A DNA stretch of 64,000 nt from Methylobacterium sp. Leaf125 (GCF_001423085.1 NZ_LMNU01000007.1:52509-116508); one strand, 5' to 3'; shown: positions 10,676 through 20,378, counted from the first letter of the stretch. Program-made: numbers and translations. The notes: a model not told the origin generated them from the sequence alone.

Positions 10676-11026
10676 GGATCAGTCCCTGCGCGTGGGAACG
10701 GTGACATCGACCGGATCCGCGCACGGTCCTAGCAACGGCGGAGCCGGCAAGACCGATCCCCATTGATCGATCCACGGCGCGGCAAACGGTGATGCAAGGT
10801 TCGAACCTGCGGCCCCGCCCCCGGTTCACGACATCTCGATCCCGTGAAGACGGGGCGGCGCCACGGCCGAGACGGACGGGCCGGGCAACACGCCGCCTCG
10901 GGGGCCGCGCTGATGCCCGACGCTCCGGCCCCCGCCAGCATCGCCCCCGCCCGGGTCCAGCCCGAGGGAGGGGCGGGCCTCGCGTAAGGGGCGGCTTCGC
11001 GCCGGTGGCGCCCCGGGGATGACGGC
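10676..11026. other. Intergenic region, no gene seen
   Basis: 351 bp. On the minus strand a tRNA T-arm-like stretch (gcaggttcgaaccttgc, 10797-10813) stands alone, with no matching acceptor, D or anticodon arm. Nothing else is recognisable. Confidence 0.45.
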
Positions 11027-11722
11027 TCAGGCGGCTGTCGCCCCGCGCGCCTCCATCCCGAGGGAGCCGACCAGGAAGGCCCGGGCCCGGCTGACGCGGC
11101 TCTTCATGGTGCCGACCTGACAGCCGATCAGCGCGGCGGCGGCCTCGTAGGTCATCCCCTGGGCCGCCACGAGCACCAGCGCCTCCCGCTGGGCGGGCGG
11201 CAGCTTGCCGAGATGCTGCCAGACCCGGCGCAGGTCGCTGCTCGCCTCCTGTGCGGCCGGCGCCACCACCTTCGCGGCGAAGGCACCATCCGCATCCTCG
11301 ACCTCGCGCTTCCGCTTGCGGCACTCGGTGTAGAACTGGTTGCGCAGGATGGTGCAGAGCCAGGCCTTGAGGTTGCTGCCGGGCTCGAAGCGGTGTCGGT
11401 TCGCCCAGGCCTTCAGCAGCGTCTCCTGCACGAGGTCGTCGGCCGCGTTCGGCGTGACGGCGAGCGACAGGGCGAAGGCGCGCAGGCCGGGCAGGGCGTC
11501 GAGCAGTCCGGCGCGGAAGTCCGCGGCGGCGGGCGGATGGACCTCCAGCCGGGCGATCAGGTCGAGCAAGGCCGTCGGCGGCGCCTCGGCCAGGACCGTG
11601 GCGTAGAAGGCCTTCAGCTCGGATCCGAGATGCAGCCGCACCCCCTCGGGCATGGCCCGGACTGGACCTGCAGCGTCTGCCTCCCCGTTCGCCGCTGCCG
11701 ATCGCCCCGTGCCTGCAGTCAT
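11027..11722 (-). CDS. EcfG-type sigma factor with N-terminal NepR-like segment
   Basis: 231 aa. Residues 68-145 are sigma region 2 (ADDLVQETLLKAWANRHRF, NLKAWLCTILRNQFY, RKRKREVEDADG) and residues 170-219 are region 4 (LPPAQREALVLVAAQGMTYE, GTMKSRVSRAR). This is the sequence style of EcfG, the alphaproteobacterial general-stress sigma factor. Residues 32-60 (LGSELKAFYATVL, LLDLIARLE) match the helix pattern of NepR, the anti-sigma factor of that same system, so this looks like an anti-sigma/sigma fusion. The ATG at 11722 has GGAGG upstream; ATG 11653 is an alternative that keeps the NepR segment. TTGGTATGCCA lies 68 bases upstream. Confidence 0.85.
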   Translation of the reverse strand: MTAGTGRSAAANGEADAAGPVRAMPEGVRLHLGSELKAFYATVLAEAPPTALLDLIARLEVHPPAAADFRAGLLDALPGLRAFALSLAVTPNAADDLVQETLLKAWANRHRFEPGSNLKAWLCTILRNQFYTECRKRKREVEDADGAFAAKVVAPAAQEASSDLRRVWQHLGKLPPAQREALVLVAAQGMTYEAAAALIGCQVGTMKSRVSRARAFLVGSLGMEARGATAA

Positions 11723-12128
11723 GCCGTATCCCCACCTCCCCGGATCGCACCGCAAGCCGGGACGATCCGGCAACTCGGTCGGGAGTTTCTGGCATACCAA
11801 GGCTGAACGTCGGCTAACGAACTCTTCACCCGATCGTCACCTGCCCGGGCCGGACGGGGCGGAATCGGGGCCGGGACGGCCGACTGATCCCGCCGGTCGG
11901 CCGGCTGTTCGCGCTCCGATGCCTGTCGGGTCAAGCGGTTCCGAGGCCTGTCGGATTGGGCCAGGACTTTCCTAACCTTGGCCACGGATCGCGCCCACCG
12001 GGCTGGGGATGGCGCCCGCGGGTCCGGCGCATTCCGGCCGGCGGGACGGCGCGGGGCCCGACGCGGCCGGTCCGAACGCCCCGCCGCCGAGCCTCCGCTG
12101 CCGAGTCTCCGCCGCGGCGGCTGGCCCT
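11723..12128. other. Upstream region of the sigma-factor gene
   Basis: 406 bp between the gpx stop and the sigma-factor start, both genes on the minus strand. It holds the TTGGTATGCCA motif close to the sigma start. A GGAAC sits at 11936-11942 on the minus strand but lacks a CGTT at the EcfG spacing. No gene seen. Confidence 0.5.
11790..11800 (-). promoter_or_regulatory. Recurrent motif TTGGTATGCCA, copy 1
   Basis: The plus strand reads TGGCATACCAA here and at 44154-44164 and 46030-46040. Copies 1 and 3 agree over 14 bases (TGGCATACCAAGGC). The core is an imperfect palindrome (TGG-cata-CCA). It lies 68 bases upstream of the sigma-factor start. Confidence 0.5.
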
Positions 12129-12635
<507 letters not shown>

Positions 12636-12704
12636 CGACCGTGCGGCGTGCGGAAGGGGCCCTCTCCTAAGACCCCGCCGCCCCGGTTCGCAAGCGCCGC
12701 CGGG

Positions 12705-13506
12705 ATGTCGCGGATCGTCCGGGCCGCAGGCATTCCCGCTGCACCCGCGTGTACCGATGCGACGATCCACGCCCTCGAGGACGCCCGGACTCCTCGCCCG
12801 CACGCGCTCAGTCGCCGTTCAGGCCTCAACACCACACCTTTCGATTGCAGAGCGATCGGAATCACCCGCACGACGAAAGCGGCGACGACAGCGGCACGGG
12901 CCCCGGCGACGCCGGCACCGCGCATGCCTGCGGGCGCGGCGGCACGGCCCTCGTCCGCCGAGGCGGAGCGCGGCGCATCGACGACGGGTGGGCGTCCGGA
13001 AACCGCCGCCTCCAGGGCGGCGGGCGCGGCGGCGGTGGTCGATCTGAGCGCGGCCGCGCAGCGGCAGATCGCCCAGAGGGGCACGGGGGCCGCCGGTCGT
13101 GTCCGGTCCCTCGATGAAATCGTCCAGGCGCGCACGAAGGCCCTGGCCGGTACGCTGACGGAGCGCCTGGCCCGTCTCGGGGTACCGCAGGACGAGCCCA
13201 TCGTGCTGCGCCTCGACGATCTCGGCCAGGTCAAAACCGACAGCCCCTACCGGAAGGGCATCGAGGCCTTCGCGGCCGAGACGAAGGCGGCCCGGGACGA
13301 CGCGGCGCGCTCTGCGGCCTTCCGGGCGCTACACAACCCGGCTGATGACGTCGCAGGCGTTGGCGGGGACGATGACGCTGAGTGACGGCGACCTGCACGC
13401 GGCGAGCGTGGCGTTCATGGACGCCGCCGTGGGCGACGTGGCTCCGGCCCGGGCCAGCCGGCGGGCCGAACAGGTCGCCGCGAAGCGGGTGGCGCTGACG
13501 GCCTGA
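12705..13506 (+). pseudogene. Frameshifted hypothetical gene
   Basis: The first frame encodes an Ala-rich N-terminus, VVDLSAAAQRQIAQR, DEPIVLRLDDLGQVKTDSPY and a helix ending ARSAAFRA, then stops at 13385. The +1 frame from about 13329 continues YTTRLMTSQALAGTMTLSDG and ends at 13506. Read together they resemble a family I remember from Methylobacterium, in which DSPYK...IE is followed by a longer helical part and then YTxR...SGxMT. One inserted base near 13329 explains the break. The middle also looks shortened by about 40 residues. The N-terminal start is uncertain (ATG 12705 used). Confidence 0.6.
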
Positions 13507-13771
13507 GCCATCGGCCGGCCGGGGAAACCCGGACCCCCTTCGGGGTCAGCGAGCCGGAGCCGGTCCGGCGCCGGCCCGCGGATCCGCATCGGCGCGCGAT
13601 TCACCCTCCTGGAGGCGATGCGGGCCCTCATCGGGCTCGTCGCGCGCAGTCCGTGCGGGGATCCGCCCAGTCCTGCCGGCGGATCCTGCCGGCGGACATG
13701 GTCACCATCCGGCCCGACCACGCCCCGCGATTCCGGCTGGAACCGCCGGTGTGATCCCGGCGGTCCGCTCC
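13507..13771. other. Intergenic region with possible decayed small ORF
   Basis: Two fragments in different plus-strand frames look coding: RFTLLEAMRALIGLVAR (around 13591-13641) and LPADMVTIRPDHAPRFRLEP (ending at 13754). Together they could be a broken protein of about 60-70 aa. The call is weak. Confidence 0.3.
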
Positions 13772-14932
13772 TCAGGCTGCGGAACGCCGCTCCACGAGGC
13801 GGGCGAGGAAGGCCGAGCCGAGGGGAATGATGCTGTCGTCGAAGTCGAAGCTCGCATTGTGCAGGCCGGGGCCGGGCGTCGAGCCGATCCACGCATAGGC
13901 GCCGGGCACCCGCGCGACCATGTCGGCGAAATCCTCGCTGCCCATGCGCGGCTTCGACTGGTCGTCGACGCCCTCGGGGCCGAACAGCTCGCGGGCGATG
14001 TCGGCGGCGGCGGCGGCGTGCTGGGGGCTGTTCATCAGCACCGAGAACACGTCGCGGATGTCGACGTCGATGGTGGCGCCGTAGGCCGTCGCGATACCCG
14101 CGGCGATCTCCCGGATGCGGGTGGTGACGAGGGTGCGCAGGTCCGCGTCGAAGGTCCGCACCGTGCCGGTGATGTGCGCGCCCTCCGGGATGACGTTGTA
14201 GGCGGCACCCGCGTGGAACTGCGTCACCGACAGGACCGCGCTCTTGAGCGGGTCGGCGTTGCGCGAGACGATCGACTGCAGCGCCTGGACCAGGGTGGAG
14301 CCCACCACGATGGGGTCGATGCCCTGCTGCGGCTGGGCCGCGTGGGCGCCGCGCCCGGTGATGCGGATGTCGAAGAAGTCCGCCGCCGCCATGGCCGGGC
14401 CGGGGCGCAGCTTGATCTTGCCGTGCGGGCCGTTGGGCTGGTTGTGGATGGCGTAGATCTCGTCGCAGGGGAATTTTTCGAACAGGCCGTCGGCGATCAT
14501 CGCGCGGGCGCCGCCCTGGCCCTCCTCGGCCGGCTGGAACACGAACAGGGCGGTGCCGTCGAAGTCCCGGGTCTCGGCGAGGTAGCGCGCGGCGCCGAGC
14601 AGCATCGTGGTGTGGCCGTCATGGCCGCAGGCGTGCATCTTGCCCGGCACCGTCGAGCGGTAGGGCAGGTTGGTCTCCTCCTCGATCGGCAGGGCGTCCA
14701 TGTCTGCGCGCAGGCCGATGCGCCGGCCGGAGCCGGTGCGGCCCTCGAGCACGCCCACCACCCCGGTGCCGCCGATGCCGCGATGGACGGCGATGCCGTA
14801 GCGGGCCAGCTCCGCGGCGACGATGCCGGAGGTGCGGACCTCCTCGAAGCCGAGTTCGGGATGGGCGTGGAAGTCGCGGCGGATCGCCACGAGATCGTCG
14901 GCGAAGGTCTTGATGCGGTCGATGGGGCTCAC
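13772..14932 (-). CDS. M20 family amidohydrolase (hippurate hydrolase/aminoacylase type)
   Basis: 386 aa. It shows the M20D metal-site motifs: RRDFHAHPELGFEE at the N-terminus, GLRADMDALPI, MHACGHDGHT, the catalytic Glu pair in FQPAEEG, and GSEDFADM near the end. A dimerisation domain sits in the middle (FDIRITGRGAHAAQP). Such enzymes hydrolyse N-acyl or N-aryl amino acids; the substrate here cannot be told. The start follows a 60-bp gap from the next gene. Confidence 0.93.
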   Translation of the reverse strand: MSPIDRIKTFADDLVAIRRDFHAHPELGFEEVRTSGIVAAELARYGIAVHRGIGGTGVVGVLEGRTGSGRRIGLRADMDALPIEEETNLPYRSTVPGKMHACGHDGHTTMLLGAARYLAETRDFDGTALFVFQPAEEGQGGARAMIADGLFEKFPCDEIYAIHNQPNGPHGKIKLRPGPAMAAADFFDIRITGRGAHAAQPQQGIDPIVVGSTLVQALQSIVSRNADPLKSAVLSVTQFHAGAAYNVIPEGAHITGTVRTFDADLRTLVTTRIREIAAGIATAYGATIDVDIRDVFSVLMNSPQHAAAAADIARELFGPEGVDDQSKPRMGSEDFADMVARVPGAYAWIGSTPGPGLHNASFDFDDSIIPLGSAFLARLVERRSAA

Positions 14933-14993
14933 GGATCGTCCTTGGGCTCTCGCGCCTCTCGGGGGCGGGCTGGGCTGGGTCGGAGGGGCGTCC

Positions 14994-16343
14994 TCAACCG
15001 GAAGGATTCGCCTCCGGCGCGGCCCCAGGCAAGTCGGATGCCGTTTCGTCGGACGCTTCGGGCCAAGATCCAGGCACGATTTCCCGCCGGAAGGGGGTCA
15101 TCGTGTCCAGAACTTCGGCGGCCTCGAGCACGTGTTCGCGCTCGCGCGTCAGGTAATCGGCCACCGCCCGGCGCAGGGCCGGGTCGGCGATGTCATGGGC
15201 CGAGTGCATGAGGACTGGGCGGTAGCCGCGGGCGAGCTTGTGCTCCCCTTGCGCGCCCGCCTCGACGCGCTTCAATCCGTGGGCGATGGCGAAGTCGATG
15301 GCCTGATAGTAGCAGACCTCGAAATGCAGGAACGGGTGGTCCTCGATGCAGCCCCAGTTGCGGCCGTAGAGGGCGACGTCGCCGATGAGGTTGATGGCGC
15401 CGGCCACGTAGCGGCCCTCGCGCTTGGCCATCACCAGCAGCACCCGCTCGGGCATGCGCTCGCCCAGGAGCCCGAAGAACGCCCGGTTCAGGTAGGGCCG
15501 GCCCCACTTGCGCGCGCCGGTATCGGCGTAGAATTCGTAGAAGGCGTCCCAGTGGGCGGGGGTCAGGTCGGCACCGGTGACGTGCTCGATGGTCAGGCCG
15601 GTCGCCAAGGCGTCGCGACGCTCGCGCCGGATCGCCTTGCGCTTGCGGGAGGCCAGCGCCCCGAGGAAATCCTCGAAGGTGGCGTAGCCGGCATTGTCCC
15701 AGTGGAACTGCTGGTCGACGCGTTGGAGGAAGCCCAACGCCCCGGCCTGGGCCCACTCGCGCTCCTGCATGAAGGTGACGTGGATCGAGGAGGCCTTGGT
15801 CTCGGCGCGCAGGGCGCGCAGGCCGGCGACGATCGCGGACGCCGCCTCGTTCACGTCCTGCCCCGGCGCGATGAGGAAGCGCGGGCCGGTGACGGGGGTG
15901 AAGGGCACGCTGACCTGGAGCTTCGGGTAGTAGCTCCCGCCCGCCCGCTCGTAGGCGTCGGCCCAGCCGTGGTCGAAGACGTACTCGCCCTGGCTGTGGG
16001 ACTTCAGGTAGCAGGGCGCCACGCCCACCAGCCGTCCCTCGCGCTCCACCGCCACGTGCAGGGGCAGCCAGCCGGTCTTGCGCGAGACGCACCCCGAATC
16101 CTCCAAGGACGACAGGAAAGCGTGCGAGGTGAAGGGGTTATGGGTCTCGTCGCCCCCCGCCAGGGTCTCGGCCGAGGTGGCGCAGGCATCCCACTCGGCC
16201 GCCGCGATCCCGGTCAGCCCCGGCACCGCCCGCACCTGCAGTTCCGTCACGGTCTCGGCCGGAGCGTCGGCTCCGTCGCCGGCCTCGGATGCGTCGCCGG
16301 ACCCGGATTCATGGCCGGACCGATCTGTCTCGCCGGGTTTCAT
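14994..16343 (-). CDS. DUF482 / GNAT-fold protein (FemAB-like)
   Basis: 449 aa. After a variable 60-residue acidic N-terminus come NPFTSHAFLSSLEDSGCV, WLPLHVAVEREGRLVGVAP, SHSQGEYVFDHGWADAY and, later, RKRKAIRRERRDA and WGCIEDHPFLHFEVCYYQAI. This is the conserved pattern of the DUF482 (peptidogalycan biosynthesis-like) acyltransferase family. The acceptor is unknown. Two adjacent ATG codons (16346 and 16343) are possible starts. It lies downstream of the gdpd-ridA pair on the same strand. Confidence 0.88.
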   Translation of the reverse strand: MKPGETDRSGHESGSGDASEAGDGADAPAETVTELQVRAVPGLTGIAAAEWDACATSAETLAGGDETHNPFTSHAFLSSLEDSGCVSRKTGWLPLHVAVEREGRLVGVAPCYLKSHSQGEYVFDHGWADAYERAGGSYYPKLQVSVPFTPVTGPRFLIAPGQDVNEAASAIVAGLRALRAETKASSIHVTFMQEREWAQAGALGFLQRVDQQFHWDNAGYATFEDFLGALASRKRKAIRRERRDALATGLTIEHVTGADLTPAHWDAFYEFYADTGARKWGRPYLNRAFFGLLGERMPERVLLVMAKREGRYVAGAINLIGDVALYGRNWGCIEDHPFLHFEVCYYQAIDFAIAHGLKRVEAGAQGEHKLARGYRPVLMHSAHDIADPALRRAVADYLTREREHVLEAAEVLDTMTPFRREIVPGSWPEASDETASDLPGAAPEANPSG

Positions 16344-16428
16344 CATCGCCGGGCAATCTAGTCCCCGGGGGCGGGTGGGCCAAGGGCGGCCCGGCGCCCC
16401 GCACCGTCGCAGGGGGTCGACCGGGGCC

Positions 16429-17193
16429 CTAGGGATGGAACCCCTCGAACACCATCTGGTCGGCATGGGCCTCGGCATGGCGGCGCTGGTCCGGGTTGCG
16501 CACGGTCCAGGTCATCACCGGGCGCTGGCCCAGGAGCCGGCACAGGACGGTGGGCGCGCAGGGCAGGTCGTCCACCCGCCAGGACAGGAAGTCCGGCCGG
16601 GTCTCGTCGAAGTGCAGCAGGTCGGAGAGGGCGCGCCGCAGGCTCGGGGGCAGCGTCGCGTAGGCGGGGTCGTCCTGGCGCGTCTCGGCGACGATGCCGC
16701 GCGGGAGCCCGGGCGCCAGCGTCCGCAGGGCGGTGACGATGTGCGGATCGAAGGATTTCAGCGCCACCGGGCCGTCATAGGCGACCGCGAGGGCGGCCAC
16801 GCGCTCGGCGAGCCGCAGGTCGCCGCTGTAGCGCGACTTCACCTCGATCACGAGGGGCGTGCGCCCGCCGATCCGGGCGAGGAAGTCCGGCAGGGTCGGG
16901 ATGCGCTCGGCACTCCCCGCCACCGCCAGGGCGGCGAGGGCGGCGGCGGGCCGCGTGCCGACCGCCTCCCCGGCCGCGGTCAGGCGGCCCAGGGTCTCGT
17001 CGTGGAACACCATCGCCTCGCCGTCGGCGCTGAGCTGCACGTCGCACTCGATGGCGTAGCCGTCCCGGATGGCCGCCTCGGCGGCGGCCCCCGTGTTCTC
17101 CGGTACGCCGGCGGCGCGGTCGTGCAGGCCGCGATGGGCGATGGGCCGGGCGACGAGCCAGTCGGGGGTGTTGGGACCCGTCACCGGGCTCAC
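16429..17193 (-). CDS. Glycerophosphodiester phosphodiesterase
   Basis: 254 aa GDPD TIM barrel. Catalytic IAHRGLHDRAAG, PENT and YAIECDVQLSADGEAMVFHDE (Glu-Asp-His metal and acid/base residues), with IEVKSRY further on. It cleaves glycerophosphodiesters to glycerol 3-phosphate plus alcohol. No signal peptide, so cytosolic. The start GTG at 17193 overlaps the ridA stop (GTGA), so the two are translationally coupled. Confidence 0.92.
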   Translation of the reverse strand: MSPVTGPNTPDWLVARPIAHRGLHDRAAGVPENTGAAAEAAIRDGYAIECDVQLSADGEAMVFHDETLGRLTAAGEAVGTRPAAALAALAVAGSAERIPTLPDFLARIGGRTPLVIEVKSRYSGDLRLAERVAALAVAYDGPVALKSFDPHIVTALRTLAPGLPRGIVAETRQDDPAYATLPPSLRRALSDLLHFDETRPDFLSWRVDDLPCAPTVLCRLLGQRPVMTWTVRNPDQRRHAEAHADQMVFEGFHP

Positions 17194-17663
17194 TTGACCT
17201 CGAACATCGCCTCGACCTCGACGGCCGCGTCGAGGGGCAGCTCGGCGACGCCGACGGTGGAGCGGGCGTGGCGGCCGCGGTCGCCCAGGATCTCCACCAT
17301 GAGGTCGGAGGCGCCGTTCATGATGCCGGCGAGTCCCGCGAAGGTCGGGACCGCGTTGATGAAGCCGCCGAGGCGGATGCACTGCACGACACCGCGATCG
17401 AGATCGCCCACCGCCGCCTGAAGCTGGGCCAGCACGTTGAGGGCGCAGAGCCGGGCCGCGGCGACGCCGTCCTCGGCCGAGACCTCGGCCCCGAGCTTGC
17501 CCTTGTGTGCGTCGGCGATTCGGCCGTCGGCCCCGAAGCAGATCTGCCCGGAGATCACCACCAGGTTGCCGCTGCGCACGAACGGCACGTAGTTCGCGAC
17601 GGGGGCCGCGGCCTTGGGCAGGGTCAGGCCGAGGGCCTCCAGGCGTTCCGTGACGGTGCTCAT
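17190..17663 (-). CDS. RidA/YjgF family protein
   Basis: 157 aa. The family hydrolyses reactive enamine/imine intermediates. Visible features are GNLVVISGQICFGADG, ALNVLAQLQAAVGDLDR, the ...FINAVPTF... segment and HARSTVGVAELPLDAAVEVEA at the C-terminus, including the conserved Arg that binds the carboxylate. This is the longer (about 150 aa) RidA subclass. It is transcribed divergently from argD and coupled to the gdpd gene. Confidence 0.92.
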   Translation of the reverse strand: MSTVTERLEALGLTLPKAAAPVANYVPFVRSGNLVVISGQICFGADGRIADAHKGKLGAEVSAEDGVAAARLCALNVLAQLQAAVGDLDRGVVQCIRLGGFINAVPTFAGLAGIMNGASDLMVEILGDRGRHARSTVGVAELPLDAAVEVEAMFEVK

Positions 17664-17742
17664 GCTGCGTCGTTCCTCTGCTGGGCGGCCGCGGGTCGTC
17701 CGGCCGGCGTGCCGCGGCTCTGAGCACTTCCGGGCGCGGGGT

Positions 17743-17776
17743 GCAAGGCATGGTGCAGGGCAAGGCATGGTACGAG
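17743..17776. repeat. 17-bp direct repeat
   Basis: gcaaggcatggtgcagg is followed at once by gcaaggcatggtacgag (14 of 17 identical), then a third partial gcatgg. It lies between ridA and the structured element ahead of argD. Confidence 0.6.
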
Positions 17777-17802
17777 GCATGGCTGAAGGCAGGCCGCGCA
17801 GC

Positions 17803-17927
17803 GCACGCGCGCAACAGCCTAATTGGCAGGCATGTCAGGACTGTGAACCCGGTCTGTCGTTGACAGAATTGGGCAATTCTCTAGTAATCGCGCGCGTGCC
17901 GCCCCATCCGAGGCGGCACTTTCATTT
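17803..17927 (+). ncRNA. Structured leader RNA / possible attenuator ahead of argD
   Basis: A perfect 10-bp stem (GCACGCGCGC 17803-17812 with GCGCGCGTGC 17890-17899) closes a domain with three internal hairpins: GCCT/AGGC (17817-17831), CTGTC-gtt-GACAG (17854-17866) and AGAATT-gggc-AATTCT (17865-17880). The layout recalls a tRNA, but the anticodon stem and T-loop are absent. A terminator hairpin (17896-17919) with TTTCATTT follows and shares bases 17896-17899 with the closing stem, so the two cannot form together. The start of argD is 52 bases further on. It may be a cis-acting attenuator or a small RNA. Confidence 0.5.
17896..17927 (+). terminator. Rho-independent terminator-like hairpin upstream of argD
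   Basis: GTGCCGCC-ccatccga-GGCGGCAC, an 8-bp perfect stem, followed by TTTCATTT. Its 5' arm overlaps the closing stem of the upstream structured element. Confidence 0.65.
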
Positions 17928-17978
17928 GGTGCGGTCGCGTTCCTCGCGTGCCCGCGAGACACACGGGAAGACGGGATC

Positions 17979-19172
17979 GTGACATCCGCCCTTCTGCCGA
18001 CCTATGCCCGGGCTCCCATCGCCTTCGAACGCGGCGAGGGCGCATGGCTCGAGGCGCGCAGCGGCGAGCGATACCTCGACTTCGGCGCCGGTATCGCGGT
18101 GAACGCCCTGGGCCACGCCCATCCGCACCTCGTCCAGGCCCTGACCGCGCAGGCGCAGAAGCTCTGGCACACCTCGAACCTGTTCGAGATCCCGGAGGGT
18201 GAGCGGCTGGGCCGGCGCCTCGTGGACGCGACCTTCGCGGACGTGGCCTTCTTCGCCAATTCAGGCGCCGAGGCCAACGAGGCCGCCATCAAGATGGCGC
18301 GCAAGTACCACGCCGCCGACGGCCATCCGGAGCGCTTCCGGATCATCACCGTCGAGGGCGCCTTCCACGGCCGGACGCTCGCCACCATCGCGGCCGGCGG
18401 CCAGCAGAAGTACATCGAGGGCTTCGGCCCGAAGGTCGACGGCTTCGACCAGGTGCCCTTCGGCGACCACGAGGCCCTGCGGGCCGCCATCGGCCCGGAG
18501 ACGGCCGCGATCCTGATCGAGCCGATCCAGGGGGAGGGCGGCGTGCGCCCGGTGCCGCCGCAATGCCTGCGCGGCCTGCGCGAACTCTGCGACGCGCACG
18601 GCATCCTGCTGATCATGGACGAGGTCCAGACCGGGGTCGGGCGCACGGGCAAGCTGTTCGCGCACGAGTGGTCGGGGGCGGCCCCCGACATCATGAGCGC
18701 GGCCAAGGGCATCGGCGGCGGCTTCCCCCTCGGCGTCTGCCTCGCCACGGCGGACGCCGCGCGCGGCATGACGGCGGGCAGCCACGGCACCACCTTTGGC
18801 GGCAACCCCCTGGCCATGGCGGTGGGCAACGCCGTCCTCGACGTGGTGCTGGCCGACGGCTTTCTCGACCACGTCCAGCGCATGGGCCTGATCCTGAAGC
18901 AGCGCCTCGCCGCCCTGCAGGACCGGCATCCGGCCGTCATCGCGGACATCCGCGGCGAAGGCCTGATGCTCGGCCTCAAGCTCCACGTGCTGAACACCGA
19001 GTTCGCCGCCGCCGCCCGCGACGCGCACCTGCTGGTGATCCCGGCGGGGGACAACGTGGTGCGCCTGCTGCCGCCGCTGATCATCACCGAAGCCGACGTG
19101 GCGGAGGCGGTCACCCGCCTCGACACGGCGGCCGGCCGGCTCGGAACGCGCCTGCGCGGCGCCGCCGAGTAG
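17979..19172 (+). CDS. argD: Acetylornithine aminotransferase
   Basis: 397 aa class-III aminotransferase of arginine synthesis: N-acetylglutamate semialdehyde + Glu to N-acetylornithine + 2-oxoglutarate, PLP-dependent. Visible features are [44 protein letters not shown], the PLP-lysine region [13 protein letters not shown] and [11 protein letters not shown] start at 17979. argF follows 140 bp downstream. It may be controlled by the upstream leader structure. Confidence 0.95.
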   Translation: MTSALLPTYARAPIAFERGEGAWLEARSGERYLDFGAGIAVNALGHAHPHLVQALTAQAQKLWHTSNLFEIPEGERLGRRLVDATFADVAFFANSGAEANEAAIKMARKYHAADGHPERFRIITVEGAFHGRTLATIAAGGQQKYIEGFGPKVDGFDQVPFGDHEALRAAIGPETAAILIEPIQGEGGVRPVPPQCLRGLRELCDAHGILLIMDEVQTGVGRTGKLFAHEWSGAAPDIMSAAKGIGGGFPLGVCLATADAARGMTAGSHGTTFGGNPLAMAVGNAVLDVVLADGFLDHVQRMGLILKQRLAALQDRHPAVIADIRGEGLMLGLKLHVLNTEFAAAARDAHLLVIPAGDNVVRLLPPLIITEADVAEAVTRLDTAAGRLGTRLRGAAE

Positions 19173-19231
19173 CCGCGAGGAGTCGGACACGTCACCGGAC
19201 GGCCGCACGACCCGGCCGCGCGGCCGGACCC

Positions 19232-19291
19232 GCCCCGACCGAAACTGCCCCGACCGAAACTGCCCTGACCGGATTTGCCCAGACCGGGACC
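19232..19291. repeat. 15-bp tandem repeat, four units, between argD and argF
   Basis: Units gccccgaccgaaact (twice identical), gccctgaccggattt and gcccagaccgggacc. The array ends 21 bases before the argF ATG, so it sits in the argF leader. Confidence 0.9.
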
Positions 19292-19312
19292 ACGCACACG
19301 AAGAACGGACCG

Positions 19313-20266
19313 ATGACCACGACACTGAACGGGACCGGCCACGGAACCCGCCACTTCCTCGACCTCAAGGATTTCTCGTCCGAGCAGCTGCGCACGGTGC
19401 TGGACGCCGCCGCCCGCATCAAGGCGAACCGCCGCAAGGGCACCCTGGCCGAGGACCGCCCCCTCATCGGCAAGACCCTGGCGATGGTGTTCGACCGGCC
19501 CTCGACCCGGACCCGGGTGTCGTTCGACGTCGGCATGCGCGAGCTCGGCGGCGAGACCCTGATGCTGACCGGTAGCGAGATGCAGCTCGGCCGGGGCGAG
19601 ACCGTGGGCGACACCGCGCGGGTGCTCTCGCGCTACGTCGACGCGATCATGATCCGCATCCTGGACCACGGCCTGATGCTGGAGCTGGCCGAGTACGCCA
19701 CCGTGCCGGTGATCAACGCCCTGACCAAGGTCTCGCACCCGTGCCAGATCATGGCCGACCTCCTGACCTTCGAGGAGCATCGCGGGCCGATCCGGGGCCG
19801 CACCGTGGCCTGGTCGGGGGATGCCAACAACGTGCTCGCCTCCTGGGTGCACGCCGCCGCGCGCTTCGACTTCACCCTCAACATCGCGGCCCCGCCGGAG
19901 CTGTCGGCGCCCCAGCCGCTCCTCGACTGGGCGAAGGCGCAGGGCGCCACCGTCAACGTCACCACCGACGCCTACGAGGCGGTGGACGGGGCGGATGCGG
20001 TGGTCACCGATTGCTGGGTCTCCATGGGCGACGAGGACGACCAGCACCGGCACAACCTGCTGGTGCCCTACCGGGTCGATGCCCGCCTGATGGCGGCCGC
20101 GGCCCAGGACGCGATCTTCATGCACTGCCTGCCGGCCCATCGCGGCGAGGAGGTCACCGCCGAGGTGATCGACGGGCCGCAATCGGTGATCTTCGACGAG
20201 GCCGAGAACCGCCTCCACGCCCAGAAGGGCATCCTCGCCTGGTGCCTGCAGGCCCACGGCCTCTGA
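19313..20266 (+). CDS. argF: Ornithine carbamoyltransferase
   Basis: 317 aa. Makes citrulline from ornithine and carbamoyl phosphate. The carbamoyl-phosphate loop STRTR, the HPCQ motif ([14 protein letters not shown]), the ornithine-side DCWVSMGDE loop and the catalytic [10 protein letters not shown] are all present. ATG at 19313, in a likely operon with argD. Confidence 0.96.
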   Translation: MTTTLNGTGHGTRHFLDLKDFSSEQLRTVLDAAARIKANRRKGTLAEDRPLIGKTLAMVFDRPSTRTRVSFDVGMRELGGETLMLTGSEMQLGRGETVGDTARVLSRYVDAIMIRILDHGLMLELAEYATVPVINALTKVSHPCQIMADLLTFEEHRGPIRGRTVAWSGDANNVLASWVHAAARFDFTLNIAAPPELSAPQPLLDWAKAQGATVNVTTDAYEAVDGADAVVTDCWVSMGDEDDQHRHNLLVPYRVDARLMAAAAQDAIFMHCLPAHRGEEVTAEVIDGPQSVIFDEAENRLHAQKGILAWCLQAHGL

Positions 20267-20303
20267 CGGCCGCGACCGCCCCGGGGACGAGCGGGCGCGC
20301 GAA

Positions 20304-20378
20304 GACCTGGTGGGGGAAGACCTGCTGGGGGAGGACCTGCTGGGGGAGGACCTGCTGCGGGGGGAAGGCCTGCTGCGG
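20304..20378. repeat. 15-bp tandem repeat, five units, downstream of argF
   Basis: Units of gacctgctgggggag type; units 2 and 3 are identical and units 1, 4 and 5 vary by a few bases. Non-coding. Confidence 0.92.

Noticed and set aside
10797..10813. tRNA T-arm-like sequence (minus strand)
   Set aside because: No acceptor partner, D arm or anticodon arm could be found around it; at most a decayed fragment.
11723..11960. EcfG promoter (GGAAC...CGTT) controlling the sigma-factor gene
   Set aside because: GGAAC occurs but no CGTT lies 16-17 bases downstream.
17803..17899. tRNA gene ahead of argD
   Set aside because: D-arm-like hairpin present but the anticodon stem is mismatched and no T-loop exists; kept as a structured RNA instead. 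A short match to conserved 16S sequence (ctagtaatcg) at 17881 is too short to matter.
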